A DNA stretch of 64,000 nt from Ahaetulla prasina (GCF_028640845.1 NC_080540.1:50512561-50576560), one strand, 5' to 3'. Positions 44,080 through 56,888 are shown, numbered from the stretch's first letter. A program made the numbers and translations. Notes: a model not told the origin generated them from the letters alone.

Positions 44080-46230
44080 TTGACTCAGTGGGATTGTGAT
44101 GGCCTTGGCTATGTCATATATGATTCCATATATTTTAGATCTTTGACATTTTTATCTTGTAAGAATAGAACAAAGAGACACCTCTTTACAATTCTGGTAA
44201 GAATTGTTTGTGTGCATTTTTTAGCTTTTAGACTAAACTTTTTATAACCCTTACAGGATTTACATGAAAAGATATGTCACTAAGTTTCTCCCAAAGTGAA
44301 GAGTCCACACTGATCTGGAACAAAAAGAAACTGATGGTGTTGCAGGAAATAGACTATTATTTTCCATAACATTAGTAGATTCCACTTTTGAGAAATGCTA
44401 ACTTCCTCACAACTATCATGCTGAGGCTAACGTAACCATAGCAACATCAGTCATTAAATGATTTGAAATTCTGTTTTCTGTAATAGAGATTTATATACTA
44501 ATAAAATCAATACGAAATATAAAATGGAGGTTGGGTAAATATCTTTCCAGGAAAGAAATTGCTGCTATTTCTCTATTTCGGTGGTCGGATATAACTTTGC
44601 ATTGAATAACATGCCAATAAAAACAATGTGGTATGAATGAGATCTAACTAAGTTTGCTAAATACAATCCTGGTTTAAAATAGAATGAATGGAACAGGCTG
44701 GGAGATAGAAATATTTTAGAAGAGAAGTTGTATGATGCATTTTACATAAATCTAGCGGTGACAAAAAATTTAACTCAGAGTGATTTTTTCTAATGCTTAA
44801 AGGAGTTCTTCAATTAAAATTTTGCATCAGATCAATTGATGGTGATATTATAAGTTTTCAATATCTGTAGGACAAAGCTGCCTGTCCCATTCACACTGTT
44901 TTGAACCAGGAGTTTATTTAGCAAACTTAGTACTGTTTTTTAAAAAGTTTATCAAATGGTCACAGAACCCCCCACCCCACCCCATATGTGTGTGTGTGTG
45001 TGCTGATCTATCTATGTGTATAACTTAAGGCATAAAGAAAGGCGAGAAGGGGCTTGGTAGTAATCAGATCAAGAAGTTGCTATACCCATAAGAGTTTTTT
45101 TTTTAAAAAAAAAATCAAAGACTCTCTCATTTCATTAAAAAGTTATGCCCCCAATTTATTCTCTGCAAACCAAATACATTGTGATTTTTCTTTTAAGGTT
45201 ACTTAAATCAAGGATTGTGATCCTGGGTCTCTGTAGGGAGGGCTTAAAAAATTAAGACTGCAGCCACAACCACATGATGTGCAACATATGTAGAAAAGGG
45301 CAAGGCTTCTTTCATGCTTTGATGGCTACCTTCTTGACACATACCTTCTCCCCCACCCCACCCTACCCCACCGGGGGAATGCCCTTGGTATTGAGGAAGG
45401 TTTGGGACCTGAGTCATAGATTTTACTGCTATGATTCAGGGCAAAGCTGTTTAATGTTTCACTACCTTCCTATTTATTAATACATATTTAATAGTTGATT
45501 TACTGTTTGAAATTGGACTCTTAACCTACAGAGCTATTTCAAAAGGCTGAAGCAAATATGTGTAAAGCACTCATAATACTGATAGTCACAACAGATGCTT
45601 GAATCCAATTGTTATCTAAGAAGTCCAAGTGCAATTAATCTCTGTAATGCAGACTCCTCTAATCTATATAACACATGGAGGCTGGACTGTTAATCTTTGT
45701 CCTTCCACTACAAGCAAACACTTCCTAAACAATGGAGATAGCACCATTACTGTGGTAGAATCATCTACTTCACCCAATGGGCCATTGCAATGTACATTCC
45801 TACAACCTTGGAAGTTGATACCCCATTATTTCATTCCATTTAATTTTTTAACTGAAATTTTACTTAGCATTTAAACTCTTTAGTAGCAATTATATTTTAG
45901 GCACTAAAATATTAGTAAACAAATGTATGTTATAGGGCTACAAACAGTGTGTGTGTATCCTTCTCATTCCCATTGTTAATCACACTCCTATATTAACAAG
46001 CTCAGGACCACAAAGCAGTTCTTTAATTTTTTAACCATATTTCACTGAATTGGAAATCCTTTACTTTATATATCTTTAAAAAATTCTACTACTAATTAAA
46101 ATAATAATGAAAACTTTAACAAGGCAGATATCCAGTATGGATTCATAGTGAAGAAGGAGTAGGGACAACTCTCTGGCAAAGATGGTGTCCAGATGATGTT
46201 TTCTGGTCAGTGAAGTGTCTCTGGAAAAAA
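44080..46230. other. No recognisable feature
   Basis: Long A/T-rich interval with a short (GT)7 near 44989 and a poly-T/poly-A switch near 45100. No element ends or exons supported. Confidence 0.4.
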
Positions 46231-46236
46231 GGAGAG

Positions 46237-46511
46237 ATTGTGAATTTTTTTTTTAATTTGCATTTATATGCCGCCCTTCTCCGAAAACTCAGGGCAGCCT
46301 ACACTATGTTAAGCAATAGTCTTCATCCATTTGTATATTGTATACAAAGTCAACTTATTGCCCCCAACAATCCGGGTCCTCATTTTACCTACCTTATAAA
46401 AGATGGAAGGCTGAGTCAACCTTGGGCCTGGTGGGACTTGAACTTGTAGTAATTGCAAGCAGCTGTGTTAATAACAGACTGTCTTAGTCCGTTGAGCCAC
46501 CAGAGGCCCTA
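46237..46511 (-). mobile_element. tRNA-derived SINE with L2-type tail, copy 2
   Basis: Same family as 17115-17392. Reading the minus strand: AGGGCCTCTGGTGGCTCAAC, box-B-like GTTCAAGTCCCACCAGGCCC, AGGTAGGTAAAATGAGGACC, and the hairpin tail CCCTGAGTTTTCGGAGAAGG. A few substitutions separate the copies. Confidence 0.8.
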
Positions 46512-46899
46512 AACATCGCCCACATGTAGTCCAAGCTGCTTCATATGAGTAGACTGCAGGAACTGAGGTTTTTGTGGTTGACTTGTAAGTTGAGTGGCTG
46601 GGAGTTCAGGGATTCCAACTAAGCTCACAGCTGTAATAAAGGCTATATGGCCATAAAGTTTGCCGAGTCTTATTTTTTAATTATCTTCAGAAATTGCTCT
46701 TAATGGCTGTTTAATTATTAGGAACCTTTGCAACAGCAAGTTTTAGAATATTGTGTGACAATCTCTTTCAATTCTTAGCAAAAGCTTTCAGTAAAATTTA
46801 AGAAATACACACATACACAAACATATCAAATGGTGATTATAACATTGGTTTTGGAAAATTACAAATAGACTAAAGGTCTAGCTGGATTTGAAATAAGAT

Positions 46900-47880
46900 T
46901 TAAAAAATCCTTCCTATGGGAAACATTCTGTTGCTTTGAATTCTTACAAAACATAATAGAGTGGGACTTTGAAGATCGAACACCAAAAGAAACCACAAGG
47001 AACTGAAGAACACAATTAAAGGAGAAGAACATCTATTTGACTTATTAATACAGAATGGAGCAACATACATTAACACTGAATGTATTGAAGGATATTTCTG
47101 AACAATGGCCTTAGAAATTAATTTTTAAACTTCCATTATAGATAATCTGTATTTAAAAGATTTGTGGCAGAAGAACAAGCTTTACTGGACAAGACTGAGG
47201 CTGACATGAAAGTGGATTTAAAAATGTCAGGTTACAAGAAGGATATTAAAAAAGATTTTACAGTGGATATGCAAATGAAACTGGTGGATGTCATAATTAA
47301 AAGGGATGGATGTACCCATAAATTTAAAAAGTGACCTGGATAAATTTCCTTGGATTTACAAAAGAATCTTGTTAAAACATTGAAAGATTTTGTGATAAGG
47401 GACAAAGAAAAATAAATAAAAAGAAATGACATTTAGGACAGTTTTTGAAGAGATTAAAAATCAAGATTTTTAAAAGTAAAAGGAAAGAATGTAAGGTTGG
47501 TTTATTTCATCAGTTAAAATAGATAGGTGGTTAACTCTGGTAAGCCTTAATGGATATTTGTTGACTAGGTCTGAATTATGAGGCTTTAAGGATTTCTTCA
47601 TAGATAACAATTCTTAGCAAAGCTTTCAGTAAAATTTGAAGAAGAAGATATTTTTGATGTATTTAAAGAGAGATTAATAAATTCCTAAAATGCTTATATT
47701 TGTTATAAAGTGGGGGGGGGTGTATTTCTTTATATATTTCTTTTCTTATTCTTTATTATACTCTTATTTTTATTTTATTTTTCTATTTTTATTTTTCCCT
47801 TCTTTTGTCAGTTCCTATTTTTTTATTCTTTTAGTTTGTAATAGTTCTTATCTTTTTCATTTTAATGTTTAGTAAAATTA
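46900..47880 (+). repeat. LINE-like remnant homologous to 2380-2815
   Basis: The block at 47352-47395 aligns with 2470-2530 as described there, and the T-rich end 47730-47850 corresponds to a T-rich zone after 2815. Upstream, 46980-47330 holds A-rich sequence with short coding-like pieces but no named motif. Class uncertain. Confidence 0.35.
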
Positions 47881-47975
47881 CTATTAAAAAAAAACTTCAG
47901 CAAGGCCTCCTGTTTGGGAATTGATTTAGCTGCCCAGAATGGCAGTTAAATCATTTACAGCTCCACCACTTAAGG

Positions 47976-48459
47976 CAGCGGTTCTCAACCTGTGGGTCAC
48001 GACCCTGTTGGGGGTCGAATGACGATTTGCCAGGGGTCGCCTAAGACCATTGGAAATATGGGAAGTATACTTGCGAGTCAAAGAATCACGCTCCAATGGT
48101 TGACTCCATAAGCCAGCAGCAGGCTCTTCAAATCGCTAGCCAAATTCGGCTTCAGGCGCGATGAATTAAAAAAGAGAGAAATCTTTGCTCTGATGTCACC
48201 CTCTCAAGCCAGCTACAATCACTCCCAATTGCTAGCCTAATCTGGCTTCAGGCGCGATAAATTTAATAGGGGAGGAGTCTCCGCTTTAATGCCTCCATCC
48301 TCAAAGCAATCGCAAACAGTTCAATAGCCAATATGGCTTCAGGCACGATAAATTCAAAAAAAAATTTGCCGCTTTTTTTCCCCATCTGCGGTTGGGGTCG
48401 CCACATCGTGGGGAATTGTATTAAAGGGGTTGCAGCACTATAAAGGTTGAGAACCACTG
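47976..48459. mobile_element. SPIN-like hAT element, non-autonomous
   Basis: 484 bp with ends CAGCGGTTCTCAACCTGTGG and AAAGGTTGAGAACCACTG and sub-terminal GGGTCACGACCCTGTTGG and GGGGTCGCCTAAGACCATTG, which match the SPIN family as I know it. Flanks ACTTAAGG (47968-47975) and GCTTAAGG (48460-48467), 7 of 8 matching. The interior has three diverged repeats containing GGCTTCAGGCRCGAT at 48148, 48244 and 48335. No ORF. SPIN elements are documented horizontal transfers in squamates. Confidence 0.85.
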
Positions 48460-48469
48460 GCTTAAGGGG

Positions 48470-49400
48470 GAAAAAAGAGTCTTGTTTTTAATATTGTTTG
48501 ATTGTTAGGAAGAACCCAGTTTACCTAGTCTGTCTGCCAACAAAAGAAAGCCCCCAATAGATCATTGCACAATCAAGTGGTGCAGCTGTAATTTTTTTTT
48601 TTGCTTATTTTACACTTGTTTTAGATATTTTTTGTGACAAAACAGCTTCCTTGATCTCAGTAAGAGGATGATGTATCCTAAACAGCTTTATACTGGTCAA
48701 AGAAAGAGCAAAAATTAGACTTCTTCCTTCTTTGTGACACTGAGCTGATGCACTACAGTTTGACACCTGAAAATGAATATCCTTCATCAACTATGAGAAT
48801 AATGACATTTGTGATGCTCCATAATAAATGACAGTAAGTGTACAGAATGTGAAACGCAAGAGAGCACATTTGTGAGTCAAAATATAAAGTGATTATGGAA
48901 CAAGTGAAAAGTATGTATTCAGTCAGAAGCAAAAAACTGGGTCAAGGGATTGTGAACAGGACAAAATGTAAGCAGTTTGTAATGGGCCTTCCTTCTATTT
49001 TTTTGGGTCAATAATGATGAAAGAACTCACTCTTCAAAGTTTTGGGCTAGTAAAGAACTTACTGAATTCTCTCCCCCAAAAAATGGCTCATGATGTAATC
49101 ACACAAAATTATATTTGCCTCTTCACTCCTTTTCTATTTCTGTTTAAATACTAGTTTCAAAACACCTATCTTATATAACCTGACTCACAAACCAGTTAAG
49201 CCAAAAGCACATTCTGAATACTCAGAATCAAACCTGTGAACAAACTGACATGCTATGTGTTGTTGGTTTAGGCATAAAAATATTTGAAACTCTGATTTCT
49301 GTGGAGATGGCAGTCATTGCTCATTGAAGGAATAGACCTGAAATGGAACAAAGGGCTGATTCACACATTATCCATTTTTCTTTCTAAAACCAAGACTAAT
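48470..49400. other. No recognisable feature
   Basis: Unassigned A/T-rich sequence. Confidence 0.35.
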
Positions 49401-49403
49401 TAA

Positions 49404-49562
49404 AGAAGAAGAAGAAGAAGAAGAGGAGGAGGAGGAGGAGGAGGAGGAGGAGGAGGAGGAGGAGGAGGAGGAGGAGGAAGAAGAAGAAGAAGAAGAAGAA
49501 GAAGAAGAAGAAGAAGAAGAAGAAGAAGAAGAAGAAGAAGAAGAAGAAGAAGAAGAAGAGGG
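49404..49562. repeat. (GAA)n-(GGA)n-(GAA)n polypurine tract
   Basis: About 159 bp of pure purine: GAA units, then about 19 GGA units, then about 27 GAA units. A mirror-like GAA/GGA/GAA arrangement is the type that can adopt triplex DNA; this is an inference. Confidence 0.95.
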
Positions 49563-49952
49563 AAATCAACAGCATTGCACTATTAGGTTTATATTCTTAT
49601 GCCAAGGGAGTGTGACAACAGCAAAGGGTACTCAACTCCACTGGAAGACCTGAAGGACCAAGCTGAGGACAGCTCATTCCTGGAGAAGGCTATCTACATG
49701 ATCACAAGAATTAAGACTGATTTGATGGTACATAATCAATTAAGGAATAATTAAAGCCCGTATAATTTCATAGATCTACACAGGAGGAAGTTTTCTCAAT
49801 GTGTCTCCTTCTTGAAAGCTTGCTGAAATGACTGAGTATCTACCACCTGTTGCTTCTATTAGCCCATAGCTCAGTGGTTGTTTTGAGCCAGAAGGAAATT
49901 AGGACATTTTCAGAGCAGGCTGTGGTATTGAAAGAAAAAGACTGGGAGGAAA

Positions 49953-50028
49953 AGCAGGAGGAGTCTTGGCAAGTTGGACTAGAAGGCCTCCAAGGTCCCT
50001 TCCAACTCTGTTGTTATTATTATTAAGT
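49953..50028 (+). mobile_element. CR1 LINE 3' tail fragment
   Basis: CTTGGCAAGTTGGACTAGAA then GGCCTCCAAGGTCCCTTCCA and ACTCTGTTGTTATTATTATT. Same 3' UTR as the CR1 end at 40798; about 75 bp only. Confidence 0.75.
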
Positions 50029-50029
50029 T

Positions 50030-50464
50030 AAAAATCATTACCGCTCTGAATTTGACCACTCCCCCCCCCAAAAAAAAACCTAAATCCCCCCCACAACCAC
50101 CGACTAATTTACCAAAATAGAATCTGGTGAGATTGAGCCTTACTATCTTCATGATAAATTCTCCTTTACTTTTTTTGCTTATTTCTGTGCAAAGAGGCGC
50201 AATTATAAATACAGCACCAACCTGCAAACTACTCACCATTAAAAAAAAAAAATTCTGTGGTCCTTATGTTGAAACTAGGTGTATGAAAATAAAGTTGGCT
50301 CTGGAAGAGTGCTGTGCTTTACAACATACCACTATCTTTATATTATTGTTTAAAATTAAAATATATTTTAAACTTTTTTTTAAAAAGGAGTGGGCAACCG
50401 GTTGGGAAATACCCTGTGAAGAAATAGTCCTAATGGCTTGCCATAGTGCAATATGAACAGAATA

Positions 50465-50501
<37 letters not shown>

Positions 50502-51289
50502 CTTCCATCTATGCAAACATATCTTGTGGTACAATATTGAATAAGGCTATTTATAATTTCATATGGCTCTTCAAAATTACAAATGTACTTCTAATTACCA
50601 AACTATGTCTCATTAAAAAACGAAAGGGCTGCAGTTGGAATTGATTAGGTATTTGAATGTGCATTAATATTTTAATGGCTGGCTGATTTACTGTTTCAAT
50701 GAAATGTTTAAAATCTTTAGTTATACTATTTTTTAAATTTTTCTATTGTAAACAACTCTGAAAAGATTGTAGCAGTTTATATATCCTAAAAACCCAAGTT
50801 ATATTTAGAGGGAACGTAAGGCTTTATAGAAAAGCAACCTCGAGTCACTTTGATGGCGAGATGGCCAACATGTAAATTTAACAAAAAACAAACAAACAAA
50901 CATTCATGCACATATAGAGTTACTTATAAAGTTCAAAATAAATGTCACCAAACATAATTTAAAAGAATCTTTTAAAAAGAAAGTACATTTACATTTCTTA
51001 TTCCTTGATTTAGGAAGCAAAAGAGGTTGCAGTTGTTTTATATATTTAATTATATATTTGATTAAATCATATATGTGTCAATTTCAGACTGCATGTTCTT
51101 CAAGGTACCTTACAATTAATGATACTATGTGAAATAAATCAGATATCAATCTCTGTAAATGGTCAGTCATCCAGGGAAGCAAAAACTGTGGGGGCTAGTA
51201 AGAGCAAGCCAGTTCACTGATACCCTAATCTTCCATCTGTCAAATATTCAGACTTGAGAAGTGCCTGTATTGTGCATCCATACATCCAC
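50030..51289. other. No recognisable feature except a GT repeat
   Basis: Unassigned A/T-rich sequence containing the (GT)n tract at 50467. Confidence 0.35.
50467..50499. repeat. (GT)n microsatellite
   Basis: About 16 GT units. Confidence 0.95.

Positions 51290-51365
<76 letters not shown>
51290..51365. repeat. (ATCT)n microsatellite
   Basis: About 19 ATCT units. Confidence 0.95.
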
Positions 51366-51503
51366 GGAAAGAAAGATGCTTTCATACAAAATATGCATGC
51401 CAAAAGAGAATAATAAAATCATCCCGTGGTTAAAAGTTTTCTTAAGTAAGGAGTGGAAAGACTGCTGCTTGGATCCAAAGTGGTCACCATTGATCGTCTA
51501 GAT

Positions 51504-51636
51504 AATGGGTGTAAAACTCACGGCATCATGTTACTATCATGTGATGTTTTGCAACATTTTTTCTCTTCGTGGAACTGGAGTGGGCGTGGCATGCATGTGA
51601 CACATCCGGCCTGTGGGCCGCCAGTTGACACCCCTG
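51504..51636. mobile_element. hAT miniature element, family A
   Basis: Ends AATGGGTGTAAAACTCACGG and GCCGCCAGTTGACACCCCTG. Flanks GTCTAGAT (51496-51503) and ATCTAGAT (51637-51644), 7 of 8 matching. Interior GGAGTGGGCGTGGC is as in the copy at 352. Confidence 0.8.
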
Positions 51637-51649
51637 ATCTAGATGGATT

Positions 51650-51868
51650 AAGAGCTGTCATGGTGCAGTGGTTAGTATTGCAAGCTGACTCTGCCCATTG
51701 TCAGGGGTTTGATCTTCACTGGCTCAAGATTGACTTAGCCTTCCGTCCTTCCGAGGTCAGTTAAATGAAGACCCAGACTGTTGGGGGCAATATGCTAATT
51801 AAACTGTTCATATAATGCTGTATAGCACGATGAAGCAGTGCATAAGTCTAAGTGCTATTGCCAGCAAT
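51650..51868 (+). mobile_element. Sauria-type SINE
   Basis: Box A-like TCATGGTGCAGTGGTTAG, box B-like GGGGTTTGATCTTC, then CCTTCCGTCCTTCCGAGGTC, GACCCAGACTGTTGGGGGCA, and the terminal GTGCTATTGCC typical of BovB-type SINE tails. Diverged, with partly decayed boxes; not a functional tRNA gene. Confidence 0.7.
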
Positions 51869-51869
51869 T

Positions 51870-52265
51870 AGATATAATCATTCCTATAGTTCTGTTTCTT
51901 TGACCTACATCCCAATCTCAGAAAGTGAATGGCTAGTAATTGGTCTCCATTCACCAGACACATGCAGCCTGTAATCACAATTTGCTTGTCCCTTCACTTT
52001 TCCAAAGTGGATTGGCACTTCCAAAGATCATTTCCAAAGGTCAAGGATCCATGTGACATCACAGGCATACCAAATTTGTTCAGCAGCACCTTTGTTTCCA
52101 TCTCTATCTTTTATGACCCATTAATTTCAGGCCAGCCCAATGCACTGCATTGGATCTGTTGAGCCTCATGTCTTTAGTAGAACACACTTTGATTTAATTA
52201 TATGCTTTTTAATAAAACAAGAAAAGATGTGAATGAAGCAATAAGAAAAAAGTTCCAAACACTAC
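51870..52265. other. No recognisable feature
   Basis: Unassigned. Confidence 0.35.
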
Positions 52266-52273
52266 CCCTGTAT

Positions 52274-52571
52274 CAGAGGTGGTATTAGCAGGTTCTGACC
52301 AGTTCTGGAGAACCAGTAGTGGAAATTTTGAGTAGTTCGAAGAACCAGTAAATACCACCTCTGACTGGCCCCGCCTCCATTTATTCCCTGCCTCCCAAGT
52401 CCCAGCTGATCGGGAGGAATTATGAATTTTGCAGTAACCTTCCCCTGGAGTGGGGAGGGAATGGAAATTTTACAATATCCTTCCTCTCTCATGCCCACCA
52501 AGCCATGCCATGCCACTCCCACCAAGCCACGCCCACAGAACCAGTAATATTTTTTTTGTATCCTACCACTG
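52274..52571 (-). mobile_element. hAT miniature element, family B (reverse)
   Basis: 298 bp with ends CAGAGGTGGTATTAGCAGGT and TTTTGTATCCTACCACTG. Perfect 8-bp duplication CCCTGTAT (52266-52273 and 52572-52579). Reverse orientation relative to 36629. Confidence 0.9.
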
Positions 52572-52579
52572 CCCTGTAT

Positions 52580-55298
52580 TGGTTGCTTCTTCTAGAAAAC
52601 GTTCAATTTCCTTAGTTGATTTTATTTATTTATATATGTAAACAGCTTGCCTTTCTTTGTACTGCTCTACAGTACAATTCTTATGTATCATTTATGTTAC
52701 AAACTTCTAGGAGACTTTTAATAAGTATAAGGAGGAAAATCTATATTTATTTTATGTATATGTCTCGTGAGTCATTTTAATTTGTAATTTTCAGACTGGT
52801 GGCAAAACAGTAACTTTCCGGAAGGTGATCTTTGTAATCTGCTGTGGAAGAGAAAAGGAAGACAGGACCTTTTAAAGAATCATTGACCTAAATTGCATTT
52901 TAATGCACATACCATGCTGTCCACACCACCTACGTGTCTCCAGGAACACTACTAAATAACGAGCACTAAATGTTTAGTCATTTCCTGCCTCACGTTTACA
53001 AGGAGTGTTTGACACAATTAGCATATGTAAGTGCACTGCAGTTCAAACAGTTGGTTTCCGTATCAGCAGCTGTTTGGCTTTAATCTGCTTTTGGGAAGGG
53101 TGCCACAGGGAACATTTCAGACAATGTCAAGTCAACACTGCGCTGGTTTGCTTTCCTGGGAATTCTCCGCCTGATGATTCAGTATCGCTGGAAACTCTTT
53201 TCTTTATTTAAGAGTCTGAGTCTTAGCTGAAGTTTCCCATGCAGCATTTAAAGGATTGTAGTTGTAAAGCATTTTATTTACATATCAAATCTTTACCTGC
53301 GTGGAAAAGGTGTCGCACAATGCAATAAAATATCTGTCCTATATACTGGGCTGGGCTCAGTCCAGTTGGTGATTTGTTTGGTGTTGGTTCAGCATGAAAT
53401 GTGAACCCAGCGGTTGGAGTTAGGACGATGAACCATGAACTATGCTTAGATCCATGCATTAACATAACCTTATTCATTTGGCTTTCCATTCAATATTGCA
53501 TAGAATCAACCCATTCAAATGCATAACTCTATTGCAGTAGAGTTCTCTCCCCTCCCTCTCTCCATCCCCCACCCTCTTTCTCAACTTGGCCACAATGGCT
53601 TTTGCCCACAAACCACTATTCTTCTGTAGAACTCTGACCACCATGAAAGGTTCTGGAGCGTGTATTGGTCATTACTACTCTGCATAAACTGAAAGCACGC
53701 AAAGAAGGACATACTGCAAGGCAAGTTAAATTGGAGGCGTTTGAAATTGGGATATGATAGGAAAGGATAGGAAAGGAATAATTAATAATTAATTGCATTT
53801 TCCTGCTTCAATTCCATTCCCATTCATCTCTTCTTGAAGAGCATCTTCCTATTCTAAAACGATTATGGTCTATTTCCATGTGAAGTATATAGTACTTCAG
53901 AGCTATTCCATTATAGGAGGAATATCATAAGGTAGCACTTAAAAAGGAGAATACTTTTACACTTTCAATGGAACCAATTCATTCTTTGCAGGAGTTAGTT
54001 GAAGAGCACTTGAAGAAATAAACACGGAAGATACAACTGGTTTCTCCCATTCTCAAACTTCTGCTTTCACTTTAGACTCTCAGGCATGCAAAAACATATA
54101 TAATAAGTGCATATTTTGTTCCTTGGAGATAAAAGCAATCCAAGGGCAACAGCTTGAATAAAAAAAAAAAAAGGCCCTGGGAAAATGGATTCATTCTGTC
54201 ACTTTTTCTAAGACACCTGAGTCAGAATCACAGAAGAGAGTGATTGCATTTATTTCGGTCATTTAAAAACCTATGGTGTTTCTACCCCCCCACCCCCATG
54301 TCCTACCACCTTGTCGTATACCACTTGACTGATCTTTGAATAGATAATGGTCGATCAGAAAGCAACATATTTTCTAGAAATTAATAGAACCATATGTCTC
54401 GCTCTCTCTCTTCTTAGCATCAAAAGTATTGGAGTAAACGTATTTGTTTTTCAATTACCCTATGCTATTGTGAGATTTGATTTCATATGAGCATGAACGT
54501 TGTTGGAGATTGGAAAAGCAACCATCAAAGCACGCGCATCTGCAGAAAAGGGGAGCAAATGAAAAAAAACCACAAAAATTTCATCACAAACTCTACCTCT
54601 TATCTATTGGTTGCAATCTAAGTAGGGGGAAAAAAAAACACCCCACAATCAGAGTCACAACATCATAATGCTGATTATGATATTTTAGGATCATTGTGGA
54701 TAGCTCTGGATGCCTATTCAGGAAAACAATACCGGTCTTTCCAGCAAAGCTGCTGGCTTCTTTCCTTGTTCCTCTTCAGCATCTAACATTGAGGTGGTAA
54801 GGATTTTCATTAAATTACCATATTTTGCAGTGTCTGCATAGTTGCAAATAAGAACTTCGGTGTTTTCCCTGTGGATCATCAAAGCTGGCATTCTTGGTGA
54901 AACCTTTTCCCAATTAATTCATTTATCCATTGCTACTGTTACAACTCAGATTGGCTTCATAGTTTCCTGATGCTTTTAATCCCCGCTGGAGAAGTTGGTG
55001 ACGATGTAAATGAGAAGGAAGGTTCCAGCTGCATTCCCGCCAGTTTAATTTCCGGCTGCTCCTCCTGTGACACATACAGGTGAATCTTCAGAATACAAAT
55101 TTCTGAGCTGACATAGAGGCTTATGCAATATATGTGTCCAGTGAATCTGCACCAGTATCACTTAAGGGGGGGAAAGCAGCCCCCCCCCCTCTACACACAC
55201 AGCTCTTATAAGAGCTTCTAAACTGGGAGACCTTGCACTGTGTTGTATAAACCTTCCCATTTAAAAAAAGCATATGGTTGCTCAAGGTAAGAGCATGA
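52580..55298. other. No recognisable feature
   Basis: 2.7 kb without known repeats: the longest clean single-copy-looking stretch. Two splice-like micro-segments (52795-52824 and 54776-54792) were noticed but not accepted. Confidence 0.4.
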
Positions 55299-55306
55299 GT
55301 CAAAAG

Positions 55307-55582
55307 CAGTGGTGAAATCTAATTTTTTTTTACTACCGGTTCTGTGGGTGCGGCTTGGTGGGCATGGCAGGGGAAGAATACTGCAAAATCTCCATTCCCT
55401 CCCCACTCCTGGGGGAAGGATATTGCAAAATCTCCATTCCCACTCCACTCTGGGGCCAGCCAGAGGTGGTATTTGCTGGTTCTCGAACTACTCAAAATTT
55501 CTGCTACTGGTACTCTGAACTGCTCAAAATTTTCGCTACCTGTTCTCCAGAACCCGTCGGAACCTGCTGGATTTCACCCCTG
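55307..55582 (+). mobile_element. hAT miniature element, family B
   Basis: 276 bp with ends CAGTGGTGAAATCTAATTTT and TGCTGGATTTCACCCCTG. Perfect 8-bp duplication GTCAAAAG (55299-55306 and 55583-55590). Closest to the copy at 41054. Confidence 0.92.
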
Positions 55583-55979
55583 GTCAAAAGCATAGCTAGA
55601 CTTCAATGTAGGAGTCACACCTCATCCTGGACCCCGAATTAACTAGAGAAAAAGATTAATTGGAGCAAAATAATAACAGTGGGGCCCCTTAAAGTGATTA
55701 CGTTTGGTTCAGTTAGCAAAACTAGCAAGCGCAGATTGCCAAATAAAGAGATAGACAATCATTATTGAGGAAAAAGAAACCGGCTGGCAAAGAGCAGCTT
55801 AGAAATGAAAAATTGCCTCAAAATTGTGTTTGTGCTCCTCAACTTAGGTTCTGATTGGAAATGAAGGACTCCAAACATAGAAGATGGTTAGAACCTTGTT
55901 TATCCACACCAGCACATACTGACAACCACAATCAACGAAAGGAGAATATTGTTAGAGCTACTGCTCTGTGTTCCCCACC

Positions 55980-56510
55980 ACCTTATAAAGCAATCAAACC
56001 CATTTAGCAATTAGCCCAGCCCCACCCCCACCTGCGATCCCGGCAAGCAGCCTACTGAGCAAGCAGTCAGCCCAGCCACACCTCCACATGCAATCCCACA
56101 CTCCATGGGACGTTCAAGTGTCAGTCAGGCCAGCCAGATGCCCCACACTCCCACTCTGGCTCCCAGCTGTCTGCTAAGCAGCCATGGTCCTTCCCAGGCT
56201 GCCATGTCCATTTGGAGGCACCTGCCACTCATCTGGGCTTGCTATGGTGAGGGTACCTCACAGCTGATCCGAAGAAGCCATGGAGAGCCTGGCCACGTCA
56301 TTCAGAGGTGTCTGCCTCCTGTCTGGGCACGGCGAGTCGAGAGCATCTCACAGCTGAATCGTGGAGGCAGTGGCAGGCCCGGTGCCAAGTTGGACAGGTG
56401 AGGGAGGTGGGTTGCAGCTGCAGCCATAATGCGCACCATTCCCTGCACCACCCCTCTGTAGTGGCAGCCCCGAGCCGCCGGACATACCAGAGCTGACACT
56501 TAAACTAACT
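55980..56510. repeat. G+C-rich block with an imperfect 90-bp tandem duplication
   Basis: Two diverged units begin at 56209 (CATTTGGAGGCACCTGCCAC) and 56299 (CATTCAGAGGTGTCTGCCTC). Both continue with a TCTGGGC block and CTCACAGCTGAATC-like sequence. No element ends found. Open frames here are incidental to composition. Confidence 0.5.
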
Positions 56511-56888
56511 TCCTCTTTATTTGTCACTAATTTGTCACTAATTTGTCACTTATTGCAGATTAGTTTTACCTCGAATTTAAGATACTTGCTGAACCAAACA
56601 ATTCTGTACATGCTGGTACTTAAGTGAGCACCTTTTTGACACAGAAAATGAATTTTTGAGCTCTGTTCTAAGTTTCATGTCTGTTTTTCATAAAATTAGT
56701 ATTCATGAAGTGATTTTCATGGAGGTATTTCACTTTTGGGATGCTGCAGCTCAGAGATCCCTCATATTTTGGGGGGTGGCAGGAGGCAGTAGTCCTATTG
56801 AGGATTTCAAGAACATGTTGTGGGAACTCTCACAATATTTTTGGCCAACCTCTAAGTGTCTATTTACCAGTTGGGCCTACTTCTGAAG

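Noticed and set aside
51650..51730. tRNA gene suggested by box A/B-like sequence
   Set aside because: Boxes are diverged and embedded in a SINE with its characteristic body and tail; no cloverleaf supported.
52795..52824. Splice-like segment TTTTCAG | 30 bp | GTGATC reading TGGKTVTFRK
   Set aside because: Donor is weak and the polypyrimidine tract short; one such match in 64 kb is expected by chance.
54776..54792. Possible micro-exon after TTCCTCTTCAG with donor GTAAGG
   Set aside because: Good acceptor, but 17 bp cannot be told from chance without transcript data.
55980..56510. Second CpG island
   Set aside because: G+C-rich but comparatively poor in CpG and with tandem-duplicated structure; no promoter motifs seen.
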